This document shows, piece by piece, positions 25,549 through 35,482 of a stretch of DNA of 64,000 nucleotides. This stretch comes from an uncultured Prevotellaceae bacterium. Lineage in GTDB: Bacteria; Bacteroidota; Bacteroidia; Bacteroidales; Bacteroidaceae. A program made the position numbers and the translations under genes. The notes beneath the pieces are model-generated. The model worked only from the letters and a program-made list of their open reading frames with translations, had not been told where the DNA came from and did no database searches. Location of the stretch: the NCBI GenBank assembly GCA_900318995.1, contig ONMR01000003.1, positions 62,001-126,000 on the forward strand, in the 5' to 3' direction. Positions within the stretch are counted from its first letter, which is position 1. Each line of letters begins with the position of its first letter.

Positions 25549-27243
25549 ATGGCACAGACAACAGCAGACGACAAGAAAATCATCTTCTCCATGGTGGGGG
25601 TGAGCAAGCAGTTCCAGAACAACAAGCAGGTGCTTAAGGATATATACCTGAGTTTCTTTTACGGAGCCAAAATTGGTATCATCGGTCTTAACGGAAGCGG
25701 TAAATCAACCCTGCTCAAGATAATCGCCGGCATTGAAAAGAGCTATCAGGGACAGGTGGTGTTCAGCCCCGGATACAGCGTGGGTTATCTGCCGCAGGAG
25801 CCGCAGCTGGACCCCGACAAGACAGTCAAGGAGGTGGTCATGGAGGGCGTGCAGCAGATTTATGACACCCTTAAGGAGTACGATGAGGTTAACCATAAGT
25901 TCGAGCTGCCGGAATACTATGAGGACCAGGACAAGATGGATGCCCTGATGGCCCGACAGGCCGAACTGCAGGATATGATTGATGCCACCGATGCCTGGAA
26001 CATAGACAACCGTCTGGAGCAGGCCATGGATGCCCTGCGCTGTCCGCCCGAGGACCAGAAGACAGGTGTGTTGTCAGGTGGTGAGCGCCGCCGCGTAGCT
26101 CTGTGCCGTCTTTTGCTGCAGCAGCCGGACATATTGCTGCTGGACGAGCCTACCAACCATCTGGATGCCGAGAGCATACAGTGGCTGGAGCAGCATCTGA
26201 ACCAATACGCGGGTACGGTCATTGCCGTTACTCATGACAGATACTTCCTGGACAACGTGGCCGGCTGGATTCTGGAACTGGACCGCGGTGAGGGTATTCC
26301 ATGGAAGGGCAACTACTCAAGCTGGCTGGAGCAGAAATCACAGCGTCTGGCCCTGGAGGAGAAACAGGCATCCAAGCGCCGCAAGACCCTGGAGCGTGAG
26401 TTGGAGTGGGTACGTATGGCTCCAAAGGCCCGTCAGGCCAAGGGTAAGGCCCGTCTTAACTCTTATGACAAACTTATGAACGAGGACGTTAAGGCCAAGG
26501 AGGAGAAACTGGAGATTTTCATCCCCAACGGACCGCGTCTGGGTAACAAGGTTATAGAGGCCAAGGGCGTGGCAAAGGCGTTCGGAGACAAACTGCTGTT
26601 TGATGACCTGAACTTCTCGCTGCCGCCAAACGGCATAGTGGGCGTTATCGGTCCCAATGGTGCAGGTAAGACCACCCTGTTCCGTCTGATAATGGGTCTG
26701 GAGAAGGTTGACAAGGGTACGTTCGAGATAGGTGAGACGGTAAAAATTGCTTACGTAGACCAGCAACATAAGGATATTGATCCCGATAAGAGTGTCTATC
26801 AGGTGGTAAGCGGAGGCAACGAGCTGATACGCATGGGTGGCCGCGACATCAACGCACGCGCATATCTTGGCCGCTTCAACTTTACCGGTGCCGATCAGGA
26901 GAAAAAATGCGGTGTTCTGTCCGGCGGTGAGCGCAACCGTCTGCAGCTGGCTATGGCACTTAAGGAGGAGGGTAACGTGCTGCTGCTGGATGAGCCTACC
27001 AACGATATCGATGTAAACACCCTGCGAGCCCTTGAGGAAGGTCTGGATGATTTTGCCGGTTGCGCCGTGGTTGTAAGCCATGACCGCTGGTTCCTGGACC
27101 GCATCTGCACCCACATCCTGTCGTTTGAGGGAGACTCAAAGGTGGTCTTCTATGAGGGCTCGTACTCCGAATACGAGGACTACAAGATCAAACAGTTGGG
27201 TTATCAGGAACCCAAGCGCATACATTACCGCAAGTTGCAGTAA
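25549..27243 (+). CDS. ettA: ABC-F ATPase, EttA-type translational throttle
   Basis: A 564-residue soluble protein with two ABC domains. Walker A motifs are 'GLNGSGKSTLL' (about 44) and 'GPNGAGKTTLF' (about 370). Signature motifs are 'LSGGERRRVALCRLLL' and 'LSGGERNRLQLAMALK', and Walker B motifs are 'LLLDEPTNHLD' and 'LLLDEPTNDID'. The linker between domains has the Arg/Lys-rich P-site-tRNA-interaction region ('KRRKTLERELEWVRMAPKAR'). ABC-F proteins bind the ribosomal E site; EttA regulates the first elongation steps according to energy state. Start ATG 25549 was chosen because an upstream extension would cross the promoter. A long inverted repeat follows the stop. Confidence 0.93.
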   Translation: MAQTTADDKKIIFSMVGVSKQFQNNKQVLKDIYLSFFYGAKIGIIGLNGSGKSTLLKIIAGIEKSYQGQVVFSPGYSVGYLPQEPQLDPDKTVKEVVMEGVQQIYDTLKEYDEVNHKFELPEYYEDQDKMDALMARQAELQDMIDATDAWNIDNRLEQAMDALRCPPEDQKTGVLSGGERRRVALCRLLLQQPDILLLDEPTNHLDAESIQWLEQHLNQYAGTVIAVTHDRYFLDNVAGWILELDRGEGIPWKGNYSSWLEQKSQRLALEEKQASKRRKTLERELEWVRMAPKARQAKGKARLNSYDKLMNEDVKAKEEKLEIFIPNGPRLGNKVIEAKGVAKAFGDKLLFDDLNFSLPPNGIVGVIGPNGAGKTTLFRLIMGLEKVDKGTFEIGETVKIAYVDQQHKDIDPDKSVYQVVSGGNELIRMGGRDINARAYLGRFNFTGADQEKKCGVLSGGERNRLQLAMALKEEGNVLLLDEPTNDIDVNTLRALEEGLDDFAGCAVVVSHDRWFLDRICTHILSFEGDSKVVFYEGSYSEYEDYKIKQLGYQEPKRIHYRKLQ

Positions 27244-27261
27244 ACTCTTTTGACACATTAG

Positions 27262-27303
27262 GGAGCACTGAAACAAAAACAGGAGATTTTGTTTCAGTGC
27301 TCC
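27262..27303. terminator. Long inverted repeat after ettA
   Basis: A perfect 17-bp stem (27262-27278 with 27287-27303; arm GGAGCACTGAAACAAAA) surrounds an 8-base loop. There is no clear T run after it on the plus strand, but A/T-rich inner arms make it a likely terminator or processing site. Confidence 0.7.
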
Positions 27304-27346
27304 ATCTTTGGGACATGTCTTGACGGCTTGTCATTTTTAAAGATGT

Positions 27347-27354
27347 TATTTTTG
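27347..27354 (+). promoter_or_regulatory. -7 box (TATTTTTG) of the giant surface-protein gene
   Basis: TATTTTTG fits TAnnTTTG. A TTG at 27328-27330 lies 16 bp upstream, and the start codon follows 27 bp downstream. Confidence 0.5.
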
Positions 27355-27381
27355 AACATTAAGTAAAAAATGTAAACCGTT

Positions 27382-30300
27382 ATGTGCAAGTCACCATCAA
27401 CAGAATCAGGCCGCTGCAAGGCCTCTCTCTCTTACAGTTTAGTTTGGGTTATCCTGTCTGCACTCTCATTGCTTTCGTTGTCGGCAAATGCCCAGACGGC
27501 AATGACAGGGATAAGCATCTCACCTGCCAGTCAGACAGTGGTTGCCGAAGACGAAGCAGAAGCTTATTTTGAAATCAGTATTATTCCTCAGGGTGCTGAC
27601 GGATCGGATGTCAGCAGTGCTCAGGTAACTTTGAGCAATCCTGATGTGGCCAGTATCGAAGGCCGAAAAATAGAGCGGACAATAGTTTCAAACTTGCAGT
27701 CCGGGCAGCCTTACTATATGAAGTTGAGGCCGTTGAAAGATGGTGAAACCGATATTGAGGTAACGGTTACAATGAATGATGAGACCGGCTTTTCGGCCAC
27801 TGCCAAACTTATTGTGGAACCAAAGCCGGTCAAACACGTCACAGGAATAAAGTTTGATACAAATTGGTTGGAAATCACAAATACCTGGGACTGGTGGGAA
27901 CTGAAAGGCACGGTAACGCCTTTTGAACCGGATAACGGCAAGATACATATATTCATGAGCAACCCTATTATCAAGTTGGATAATACTGAAATAAATGTAT
28001 ACACCGAGTGGCATGACGGTGAAGATCGCAGCAGGTTCAACGTATTCTGGACTGAAAAAAACCAAGGCCGTCCTGAATTCCTTTCATACGGCATAACAAA
28101 AGTCACCGCCACTACCGATGACGGAGGCTTTACTGCTGAGTGCATAATAAACCGTCCGGCAAACGCACAAATTGACGGCTTCCATCAGGTTTATTTCCGT
28201 GACATTTACGGAAATGAGTTAGCGCATGAGACCATTAAGGACGGTGATGCTGCTATTGCACCCCTTTCCCGTTTGCCGGAAGTGAATGGCCGTGAGTTTT
28301 TGGGATGGTCGGATGATTTCAGTCATGTAACTTCCGATATGGTAATATATGCCATGTATTCAGCCAATGCAGAGATGATAGACAAACCTCTTGTACATTT
28401 TCCTGATGCCACGATGTTCTATGACTATGACGGATACGGCTTTAAGGGTGCCGTTGATGCAGACGGTTGCACATTGATAGGTGATTTTTCAAAGAACTTC
28501 TCTAAAGCAGGTGAAATAGATGGCCTGAATATCTGGAGTGACGTTGGAGGCATGTATTTCATAGATGATATCAATGCTGACGGCAAGCCGGATTATTTCA
28601 TAAGGGTTGACGGAAATATGGGATCCAGGTCATATATGACCCTTGTGAGTGAAGGTAATAAATACAGTTGGCAGGAGGGTGTATATATTGTTCCCGGAAT
28701 GGATCTGAACTCTGACGGGCGTATAGACCACCTGCGTTATGGCAATGGCTGGTATGTATGCTATGCGCAGCCGGACGGCTCTTTCCGTGAGGAATTCATG
28801 CAGATCATGTCAGCTTCAGAATACGAGAGCAGTTTTGATCCTGACGCATGGACTTCGACGGCAATCAGGACACAATCCGGACTTGTGGCAAACTATGGCT
28901 ATGTAAGCGGTCTGTCAGCCGTATGTCTGGCCAAGGCTCCCATGCGTTCAGCCTCAAGGACCGGTGAAACATCCAGAGCACCGATGCGCTATGATGAGGT
29001 TCCTGCTCCTACTCACTGCATAGATCTTAATGCTGACGGCAGGATGGACCTTATCGATGAGAATCAGGGAATAGTCTATTTCAATATGGGTAACGCCAAA
29101 TGGGTGGTTCAGTCTGTTGGCGGTTCCGTGCTCAGTGCAGACCTTAACGGTGACGGCTTTATGGATTATGTATTACCTGGTGAGGAGCTTGTCACAATGA
29201 TCTATAAGAATGGAGGTGAGTTCTCCACACAGACTCTTTATGAGAATATTCAGGTTGACAAGGATATGTATTGCTATGACTTTGACGGTGACGGTGATGT
29301 GGATATACTTGTCACTTTCTCCGCTCCGTACAATGCCACCGGATTTGCCTACACCATGTTCTTTGTCAATGACGGCAGCGGCAATTTCACTCAGCTGGAT
29401 GAGCAGGATTACGGAGATAATCTGCTTGTGTTCAAGGCCTGTCAGGATGCCGATGGAGACGGCATTATGGACCTGGTGGCCTTGCGCGGTACATTCTCTG
29501 GCGGCGACCTGTTGACTGGTGATTCGGTCGATGTGGTGCTGATAAAAGGAACCGGCAGTCTCTCTTTCAGAGATCCTGTAAAACTGTTTGCCGTAAGTAC
29601 GGACCCGGTTCTCTTAGGAGATGGCTATGAACGCGGTTTGTGGGAAACTACTGCGTCGGTTTATGACATCAGTGTAGAGGACATTGACAATGACGGACTT
29701 ATGGAGATATGGGCATCCGGAAGGTACAATGTTTATGAAGAGGTGTATTATGATTCTTGGGACAATAACCATGAGTATCCCCAGACCAGAAGATGCAACT
29801 ACACATATCTGTATAAGGTGGCTGGAGAGGCAAATGCTGCTCCTTCCGCTCCTGCCCGTCCGTCAGTGATTTATGACAATGGCATTCTTACGGTGACTTG
29901 GGCTGACGGCAGTGACTCGCGTACAGGAAAACAAGACCTTACCTACGCTTTGCGTATAGGAACCACAAGCGGAGGCATGGAGATAGTAAGGCCTCATTCC
30001 AATGCCGATGGCTCACGTCGCAACTTTACGGACGGCGAGATGGGCAAGCTTCATAGTTACAGCATTGATTTGGGCAGCTATCTGCCGGGTAAGGTATATG
30101 TGGCGGTACAGGCAATCGATGCCCAGCATCGCGGTTCGGCTTGGAGCGATGAGGCTGTAGCAGAAAACCCGTCCATACCGGTCAATATTACAATCAGCAA
30201 GGACAAGATTAATTTTAATGATAGTCTTACTGTAGGATTCACCCCTCTGCCGGACGGATACATCCGTTCTTGGAAGTGTGAGGACGGTGAGGTTGTGAGC

Positions 30301-33300
30301 CAGACAGCCAGTACAGCCCAAATCCGTTTCAACTCCGCAGGTAAGAAGCAGATAACCATGACTGTGACCGGCCCCAACGATGTAATTGCTCAGAACAGTG
30401 CATTGGTGACTGTGAACGGTACAGGTTTAGGCAGTTCCATCCACATGGATCAAAACCAGTATAACATGTACGGGGATATGGCTAACGTCAGTTACGTGGC
30501 TGATTATACGTTTGACGGTTATATGGACGGAGCGTTTGAGAGTACCTTTTACCGTGGAGGTGAGAACTATTCATTAAGCAAGGCATCCGGTCTATGGGCG
30601 ACCGGTTTGGTAATCAATGAAGGCAAGTGGTATGACTATGACCACAACGGAGCTGCGGATTTTGTCTTTTATAACGGAAGTTTCTATTCAAGGTCAAATA
30701 ATGGACAGTATGAGGAATACCTGGACGGCAACTCATATTATCTTCCTCATAACGGAACAAATAACCTTAAGGCAAAGGTAGAGGATGATGGAGTGCAGCG
30801 TCTTTTCCATAACTATAACCAGTTTGGAAATATGATTGATTTCAATCACAACGGCTATTATGATTATTTGTCATATGATTATAATAAGAGCTATCCATAT
30901 CCCATAAGTATGTTCAGTCGTCTAAGTGACGGTACATACAGCAGTAACGGTGAGAGTGGAATAGACTACTTCAATACCGACTGGTCCAGAACCACATATA
31001 TTGATATGGATAGGGATGGATACACCGATATAGTTATGCTTAAAGGTGATGATGGTCGGGGATATCCATATTCCGCAGCAGTGGCTTTCCTTAATCAGGG
31101 AAACGGCATATTTGAACGTCTTGAGATACCGTTTGAGCAGGAAATTGCCCTTGAGGATATGGGTAACAGATACAGTACGTTTGAAAAATCGGATTGCTCA
31201 GGAAGTACGTTTGCCGATTTCAATAATGACGGCTTTACGGATATATTTGCATGGCGTAATTATGACGGTGCACCATACATAATGTACAATATCAACAATG
31301 ATCATTTCAGCTCCCCGCAAATATTGCCGTACGGTGAGGTTGAATCATTTAAATTCTCTGACGACGGCAGACGTTATTATAGTACATGGTTGTTTGGTTA
31401 CAGTTTTGCAGATGTCAACAATGACGGTTACCTGGATATTGTGTCTCTTCAGCCGGTTGCAACGGCCGGAAACGGAATAATGGGCATTTATGTCCACTAT
31501 ATGGGTAGGGACGGTGTCAAGGATCAGGGGTTCCTGGCTAAGGAATGGGAAAAGAACAATTATTATTCCTATTCCATTGCAAGTTCGAACGGGCTTTACA
31601 ATAATTTCTCATTATTACAGATGCCGGGCAAACTGTTGTTGTTAAACCTGTCCATGACTCCCGAAGAAAGGAGTGAATGGTATGATGATAGTGGTTATCA
31701 TTCTGAGATAATAAGAGAAGCGTATTATGATTGTTTCCCCATAGAAGGCAGTGCCAATATCCGTCCTTCGGCTCCGTCGGGCGTGCGTGCCGTTCAGACT
31801 GCAGATGGGCTGCTCATAGAGTGGAACGATGCTCAGGATGACCATACCTCCGGTGTCCAGATGCGCTATAACGTATCGGTAAAACATGCCGGACAGTCAG
31901 GTGCTGGCGCATTCGTGATTTCACCCCAAAACGGACTTAATGCAGATGCGGCTTATCTGCCGAATTATGCTTATGTCAAGGCCACAAGGTATCTGGTGCC
32001 GATATCGGCATTATCGGCAGGTGATTATGAAATACAGATTCAGGCCATTGACTTGTGGAACAGCACAAGTGAGTTCTCTGAGCCTGTGACAGTATCGATA
32101 GACCGTTATGTGATTGACGCGCCCACACTGGTGAGCCTGGGTGATGAAGCATTGATAACCTATATGGGTGATGCATCTGCAGCAACACCTACATGGAACT
32201 TTGACGGCGGTACAGTGGTAAGTGGAAGCGGTTACGGACCATACCGTGTAATGTGGAATGATGGCGGAACCAAGACCATAAGCCTGACAATTAGCGGCAA
32301 GACATATGAGCGTATGATTGTGGTTGATGTCAATGATGTTGAGGTGAGTGTTCCTGAGTACCTGTTTGAAGGTGCTGTATCTCAGGTGGATATTCCTTCC
32401 GGTATTACCGTACAATGGGAGGTGTTCATTGATGGAAAATACAAGCGTCTTACCGCAGGTGGCATAAACGGTACGGACAGCAGACTCTCCGTATCGGATG
32501 GAAAACTCAAGGCCAGCAAGGGTAATAAGAGTCTGGGAGAAGTTACACTTAGGCTTACACTCATCAATGCAAATGGAACCAGAAAGGTGGTGGAGCAGCA
32601 GGTAAGTATCCTGTCGGCCGACAACATACCCGCCGTCACTCTTGTCACTTCTGACGCACAGGGCCATTTTGTAATAGGATTCCAGGCATCATCACAGTAT
32701 TTTGTGGGTGTTCGCATCTATAAGGAAAGTAATGTGTCGGGGCAGTTCATCGAGCTTGGCACGGTAGATCCGCTGACTGGCAGTTATACCGATCCTACAT
32801 CAAACTCAAGCATCAAGGCCGAGCGTTACAGCATAGCAGGTGTCATGAGCAACGGAACCCTTACACCATACAGCAAGGTCCATCAGACCGTTCACATGAA
32901 CATTAACCGCGGTATTCAGGATAATACGTATAATCTGATATGGAATGCCTATAAGGGTGCCGATGTGGTCAGTTACAACATACTGCGCGGAGAGTCAGAT
33001 TCAGATTTGGCTCAGATAGCATCTGTTTCGGCTTCCAACCTGTCATATACCGATGTGACTCCTGATGCATCCAAACCTTACTATGCCATTGAGTATGTCC
33101 TGGCTGATAATGCGGCACAGGCATCCAGAAGGGCTCCGGGTTCAGTCACTGGCCGAAGCAACGCCGTAAGCACCCAGGCTGTACGTAATGTGACATACGT
33201 AACCGGACTCTCAATTCTGTCGGCCAGCGGATCTTACTCTACGACCGCCACCAATCCGTCTGTATATCTGTATGCCGAGTTCTCACCGGTATCGGCAACT

Positions 33301-33786
33301 TACAAGACAGTCAGATGGGAGATTGTCTCCGGTACGGGACTGGCCACAATATCCGAAGAGGGACTCCTTACCGCTACGGTTCCCAACCGCGGCGGTACGG
33401 TTACGGTACGTGCTACAGCTCTTGACGGATCGGGCATGAGCGCTACAAGGCAGATCTCAATCGGCAGTATATCATGCTTCACCGTAACGTTCACAGACTG
33501 GGACGGTACTGTGATTGACGTCCAGACTGTAGAATCCGGACAGGGAGCACGTCTGCCTGACGCCCCGTTCCGTGCAGGATACAAGTTTGCAGGTTGGGAT
33601 AAGGATGTGTCGGTTGTAACCGGAAATATTACGGTCACGGCTCTCTATGTGCAACAGACTGCCGTAGAAGATGTAAAGGCCGGCAACCGGAGCTGGGATA
33701 CGTATAAAGTGCTGGATTCTGAAGGAAAGTTGTATATAGTTACACCGTCAGGAATATACAATACTCACGGAGTGCGGCAGAAATAA
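27382..33786 (+). CDS. Giant exported FG-GAP/FN3/InlB-repeat surface protein (2134 aa)
   Basis: An N-terminal signal peptide (hydrophobic stretch 'WVILSALSLLSLSANA', about residues 23-38) leads to a BIG2-like domain (about 40-150). An InlB/Listeria-Bacteroides type repeat follows (about 265-323, 'FLGWSDDFSHVTSDMVIYAMY'-like), then two large parallel blocks. Block 1 has seven calcium-binding FG-GAP/VCBS-type motifs (about 396-775, such as DLNSDGRID, DFDGDGDVD, DADGDGIMD), an FN3-like domain (about 820-920) and a PKD-like domain. Block 2 repeats this with five motifs (about 1084-1352), FN3-like (about 1460-1570) and PKD-like. BIG2 and a second InlB repeat (about 2031-2090) close it. The C-terminus ('GKLYIVTPSGIYNTHGVRQK') resembles short sorting tails of Prevotella-type secreted proteins. 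Probably an adhesin or glycan-binding surface protein; no catalytic domain is seen. Confidence 0.85.
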   Translation: MCKSPSTESGRCKASLSYSLVWVILSALSLLSLSANAQTAMTGISISPASQTVVAEDEAEAYFEISIIPQGADGSDVSSAQVTLSNPDVASIEGRKIERTIVSNLQSGQPYYMKLRPLKDGETDIEVTVTMNDETGFSATAKLIVEPKPVKHVTGIKFDTNWLEITNTWDWWELKGTVTPFEPDNGKIHIFMSNPIIKLDNTEINVYTEWHDGEDRSRFNVFWTEKNQGRPEFLSYGITKVTATTDDGGFTAECIINRPANAQIDGFHQVYFRDIYGNELAHETIKDGDAAIAPLSRLPEVNGREFLGWSDDFSHVTSDMVIYAMYSANAEMIDKPLVHFPDATMFYDYDGYGFKGAVDADGCTLIGDFSKNFSKAGEIDGLNIWSDVGGMYFIDDINADGKPDYFIRVDGNMGSRSYMTLVSEGNKYSWQEGVYIVPGMDLNSDGRIDHLRYGNGWYVCYAQPDGSFREEFMQIMSASEYESSFDPDAWTSTAIRTQSGLVANYGYVSGLSAVCLAKAPMRSASRTGETSRAPMRYDEVPAPTHCIDLNADGRMDLIDENQGIVYFNMGNAKWVVQSVGGSVLSADLNGDGFMDYVLPGEELVTMIYKNGGEFSTQTLYENIQVDKDMYCYDFDGDGDVDILVTFSAPYNATGFAYTMFFVNDGSGNFTQLDEQDYGDNLLVFKACQDADGDGIMDLVALRGTFSGGDLLTGDSVDVVLIKGTGSLSFRDPVKLFAVSTDPVLLGDGYERGLWETTASVYDISVEDIDNDGLMEIWASGRYNVYEEVYYDSWDNNHEYPQTRRCNYTYLYKVAGEANAAPSAPARPSVIYDNGILTVTWADGSDSRTGKQDLTYALRIGTTSGGMEIVRPHSNADGSRRNFTDGEMGKLHSYSIDLGSYLPGKVYVAVQAIDAQHRGSAWSDEAVAENPSIPVNITISKDKINFNDSLTVGFTPLPDGYIRSWKCEDGEVVSQTASTAQIRFNSAGKKQITMTVTGPNDVIAQNSALVTVNGTGLGSSIHMDQNQYNMYGDMANVSYVADYTFDGYMDGAFESTFYRGGENYSLSKASGLWATGLVINEGKWYDYDHNGAADFVFYNGSFYSRSNNGQYEEYLDGNSYYLPHNGTNNLKAKVEDDGVQRLFHNYNQFGNMIDFNHNGYYDYLSYDYNKSYPYPISMFSRLSDGTYSSNGESGIDYFNTDWSRTTYIDMDRDGYTDIVMLKGDDGRGYPYSAAVAFLNQGNGIFERLEIPFEQEIALEDMGNRYSTFEKSDCSGSTFADFNNDGFTDIFAWRNYDGAPYIMYNINNDHFSSPQILPYGEVESFKFSDDGRRYYSTWLFGYSFADVNNDGYLDIVSLQPVATAGNGIMGIYVHYMGRDGVKDQGFLAKEWEKNNYYSYSIASSNGLYNNFSLLQMPGKLLLLNLSMTPEERSEWYDDSGYHSEIIREAYYDCFPIEGSANIRPSAPSGVRAVQTADGLLIEWNDAQDDHTSGVQMRYNVSVKHAGQSGAGAFVISPQNGLNADAAYLPNYAYVKATRYLVPISALSAGDYEIQIQAIDLWNSTSEFSEPVTVSIDRYVIDAPTLVSLGDEALITYMGDASAATPTWNFDGGTVVSGSGYGPYRVMWNDGGTKTISLTISGKTYERMIVVDVNDVEVSVPEYLFEGAVSQVDIPSGITVQWEVFIDGKYKRLTAGGINGTDSRLSVSDGKLKASKGNKSLGEVTLRLTLINANGTRKVVEQQVSILSADNIPAVTLVTSDAQGHFVIGFQASSQYFVGVRIYKESNVSGQFIELGTVDPLTGSYTDPTSNSSIKAERYSIAGVMSNGTLTPYSKVHQTVHMNINRGIQDNTYNLIWNAYKGADVVSYNILRGESDSDLAQIASVSASNLSYTDVTPDASKPYYAIEYVLADNAAQASRRAPGSVTGRSNAVSTQAVRNVTYVTGLSILSASGSYSTTATNPSVYLYAEFSPVSATYKTVRWEIVSGTGLATISEEGLLTATVPNRGGTVTVRATALDGSGMSATRQISIGSISCFTVTFTDWDGTVIDVQTVESGQGARLPDAPFRAGYKFAGWDKDVSVVTGNITVTALYVQQTAVEDVKAGNRSWDTYKVLDSEGKLYIVTPSGIYNTHGVRQK

Positions 33787-33848
33787 GACGTGAAATCTTG
33801 TGGTTTTCAGTTTTTTTGAGATAACTTGCACAGACAAGACAATTGTAA

Positions 33849-34919
33849 ATGAACATTATACTACCTGTTTTTCTGATCGGTGTATCGGTATGCTGGTACG
33901 GGATGAGGGCAATAGACCTGTTAAAGCTCTCATCGCCGTCCAGGCTGCAGAAGTTGCTGTGTATAATATTCATATGGTGGAGTGTTTCCACATTCAAGGA
34001 TTTAGCCATCTATATACCCGGAACAGATACTGACGTAGTATTGGACCATATCTTTTACATAGACGGCTGCGGGGCGGTAACGTTTGCCCTGTTCCTTATC
34101 GAGCTGACATCACCGGGGTGGGTAAGGACCCGCCGTGTACTGTTGCTGTCGGCTCCATTCCTTCTGTTCCTGCTGCTGCATTTCCTGGCCAATTCAGATC
34201 TGCTGCATACGGTTTTTACGGTATTCTTTGTGGTGTTTGCATGGTCTGCCGTCTTATATGCCATGTACAAGAGCCGGAAGTACAGGAAAGCCATTCAGGA
34301 GACCTATTCCAATCTGGATGATGTGGATATATCATGGATTTGGAAGATCATTGCCGTATTCATTGTATGTCAGCATGTGTGGTGGGCCGTATCTGACACA
34401 CTCGATGTCCTGGCAGACTCATTCTACTATGTCAGTTCGCTTGTCTGCTGGTCTCTGGTAATGCTAGGGGTTAACCGCATGCGTGCGCTCAGACTGCCGG
34501 ATTACCCGGGATATGACGGCAGGCAGGCGGATTCCGAATCGGAAACGGCGGAGACTCTGAACACGCGTAAGCGTACCTCGGGACTGGAAGGCAGGTTGGA
34601 GAAGCTTATGGAGGATGAGGAGCTGTACACTAATCCGGACCTTACGCTCAGCAATCTGGTCGATAGGCTTGGAACCAATCGTACATACCTTTCAGAATAC
34701 ATTTCAACAGAGCTTGGTACCACATTCTATGATTATGTGAACCGTCTGCGCATAGAACGCAAGGTGATACCTATGCTGCTTAACGGTAATAAAAACTATT
34801 CATTGGAGTACATTGCCGAGCAGGCCGGATTCAAGAGCCTGACCACATTCCGCAGGGCATTCAAGAAACTTACCGGGCAACTTCCGAGTGAGTATATGCG
34901 CCAGAACGCCGGCAGTTGA
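33849..34919 (+). CDS. Membrane-anchored AraC-family transcriptional regulator
   Basis: A 356-residue protein with five or six transmembrane helices in residues 1-215 and a cytoplasmic C-terminal AraC HTH (about 250-350: 'LSNLVDRLGTNRTYLSEYIS', 'YSLEYIAEQAGFKSLTTFRR', 'KKLTGQLPSEYMR'). This architecture is common in Bacteroides and Prevotella and senses envelope or nutrient signals. It lies 62 bp after the giant surface-protein gene on the same strand, so it may control that gene; this is inferred from adjacency. Confidence 0.87.
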   Translation: MNIILPVFLIGVSVCWYGMRAIDLLKLSSPSRLQKLLCIIFIWWSVSTFKDLAIYIPGTDTDVVLDHIFYIDGCGAVTFALFLIELTSPGWVRTRRVLLLSAPFLLFLLLHFLANSDLLHTVFTVFFVVFAWSAVLYAMYKSRKYRKAIQETYSNLDDVDISWIWKIIAVFIVCQHVWWAVSDTLDVLADSFYYVSSLVCWSLVMLGVNRMRALRLPDYPGYDGRQADSESETAETLNTRKRTSGLEGRLEKLMEDEELYTNPDLTLSNLVDRLGTNRTYLSEYISTELGTTFYDYVNRLRIERKVIPMLLNGNKNYSLEYIAEQAGFKSLTTFRRAFKKLTGQLPSEYMRQNAGS

Positions 34920-34987
34920 GGCTGCGATAAGTGAGCCTGGGCCAAGTCCTGCTCAGACCATCATCCGTGTAAGGGGGAAAGGGCGGT

Positions 34988-35017
34988 TTTGAAATAACTG
35001 AACATTTATTATATTTG
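34988..35017 (+). promoter_or_regulatory. Promoter of the HTH gene at 35045
   Basis: TTTG at 34988-34991 and TATATTTG at 35010-35017 with an 18-bp gap match the Bacteroidetes -33/-7 spacing well. Confidence 0.7.
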
Positions 35018-35044
35018 TATTCATTCCAATATTGCTTTTGACTG

Positions 35045-35341
35045 ATGAACCTTAAAAAAGACGTTCACATCGGCCAGGAAATAGAGCGTATTTTACATGA
35101 TAGTGGTATGCCCGTTACTGAGTTTGCAGCACGCATTTGCTGCAACAGAAAGAACGTGTATGACATTTTCCGTCGCAAGACCCTCCAGATAGATCACATC
35201 ATCCGCATATCCGAAGTCCTGAATTATGACTTCATCCAAAACTGCTACTATGACTACACCAAGTGTCCCGAAGATAAGTATTACAAGTTCAGAATTCATA
35301 TAAAAGGGGATAATTGCAGCATAGAGCAGTGTGATAATTAA
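35045..35341 (+). CDS. XRE-like helix-turn-helix protein
   Basis: A 98-residue protein whose residues 9-65 form a lambda-repressor-like HTH ('IGQEIERILHDSGMPVTEFA', 'CCNRKNVYDIFRRKTLQIDH'). The C-terminal part is Tyr/Cys-rich ('FIQNCYYDYTKCPEDKYYKF'). Small regulators of this kind are frequent in Bacteroidales. It has its own strong promoter. The 141 bp to the next gene show no clear terminator. Targets are unknown. Confidence 0.8.
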   Translation: MNLKKDVHIGQEIERILHDSGMPVTEFAARICCNRKNVYDIFRRKTLQIDHIIRISEVLNYDFIQNCYYDYTKCPEDKYYKFRIHIKGDNCSIEQCDN

Positions 35342-35482
35342 TGCCACACCATGTCTCATTTCTTTACCCGCGGCCGATACTGCCAATACACTAAACCTTT
35401 GTACCTTTTCACCCGTAAAAAAGGCAATACCGCCAAAGCCGAAAGAGGCGGACTTATTACTAATTACTAAAACTTATTGTTT

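Noticed and set aside
26338-27114. Minus-strand open frame of 258 codons
   Set aside because: Antisense to ettA, within its second ATPase domain; composition only.
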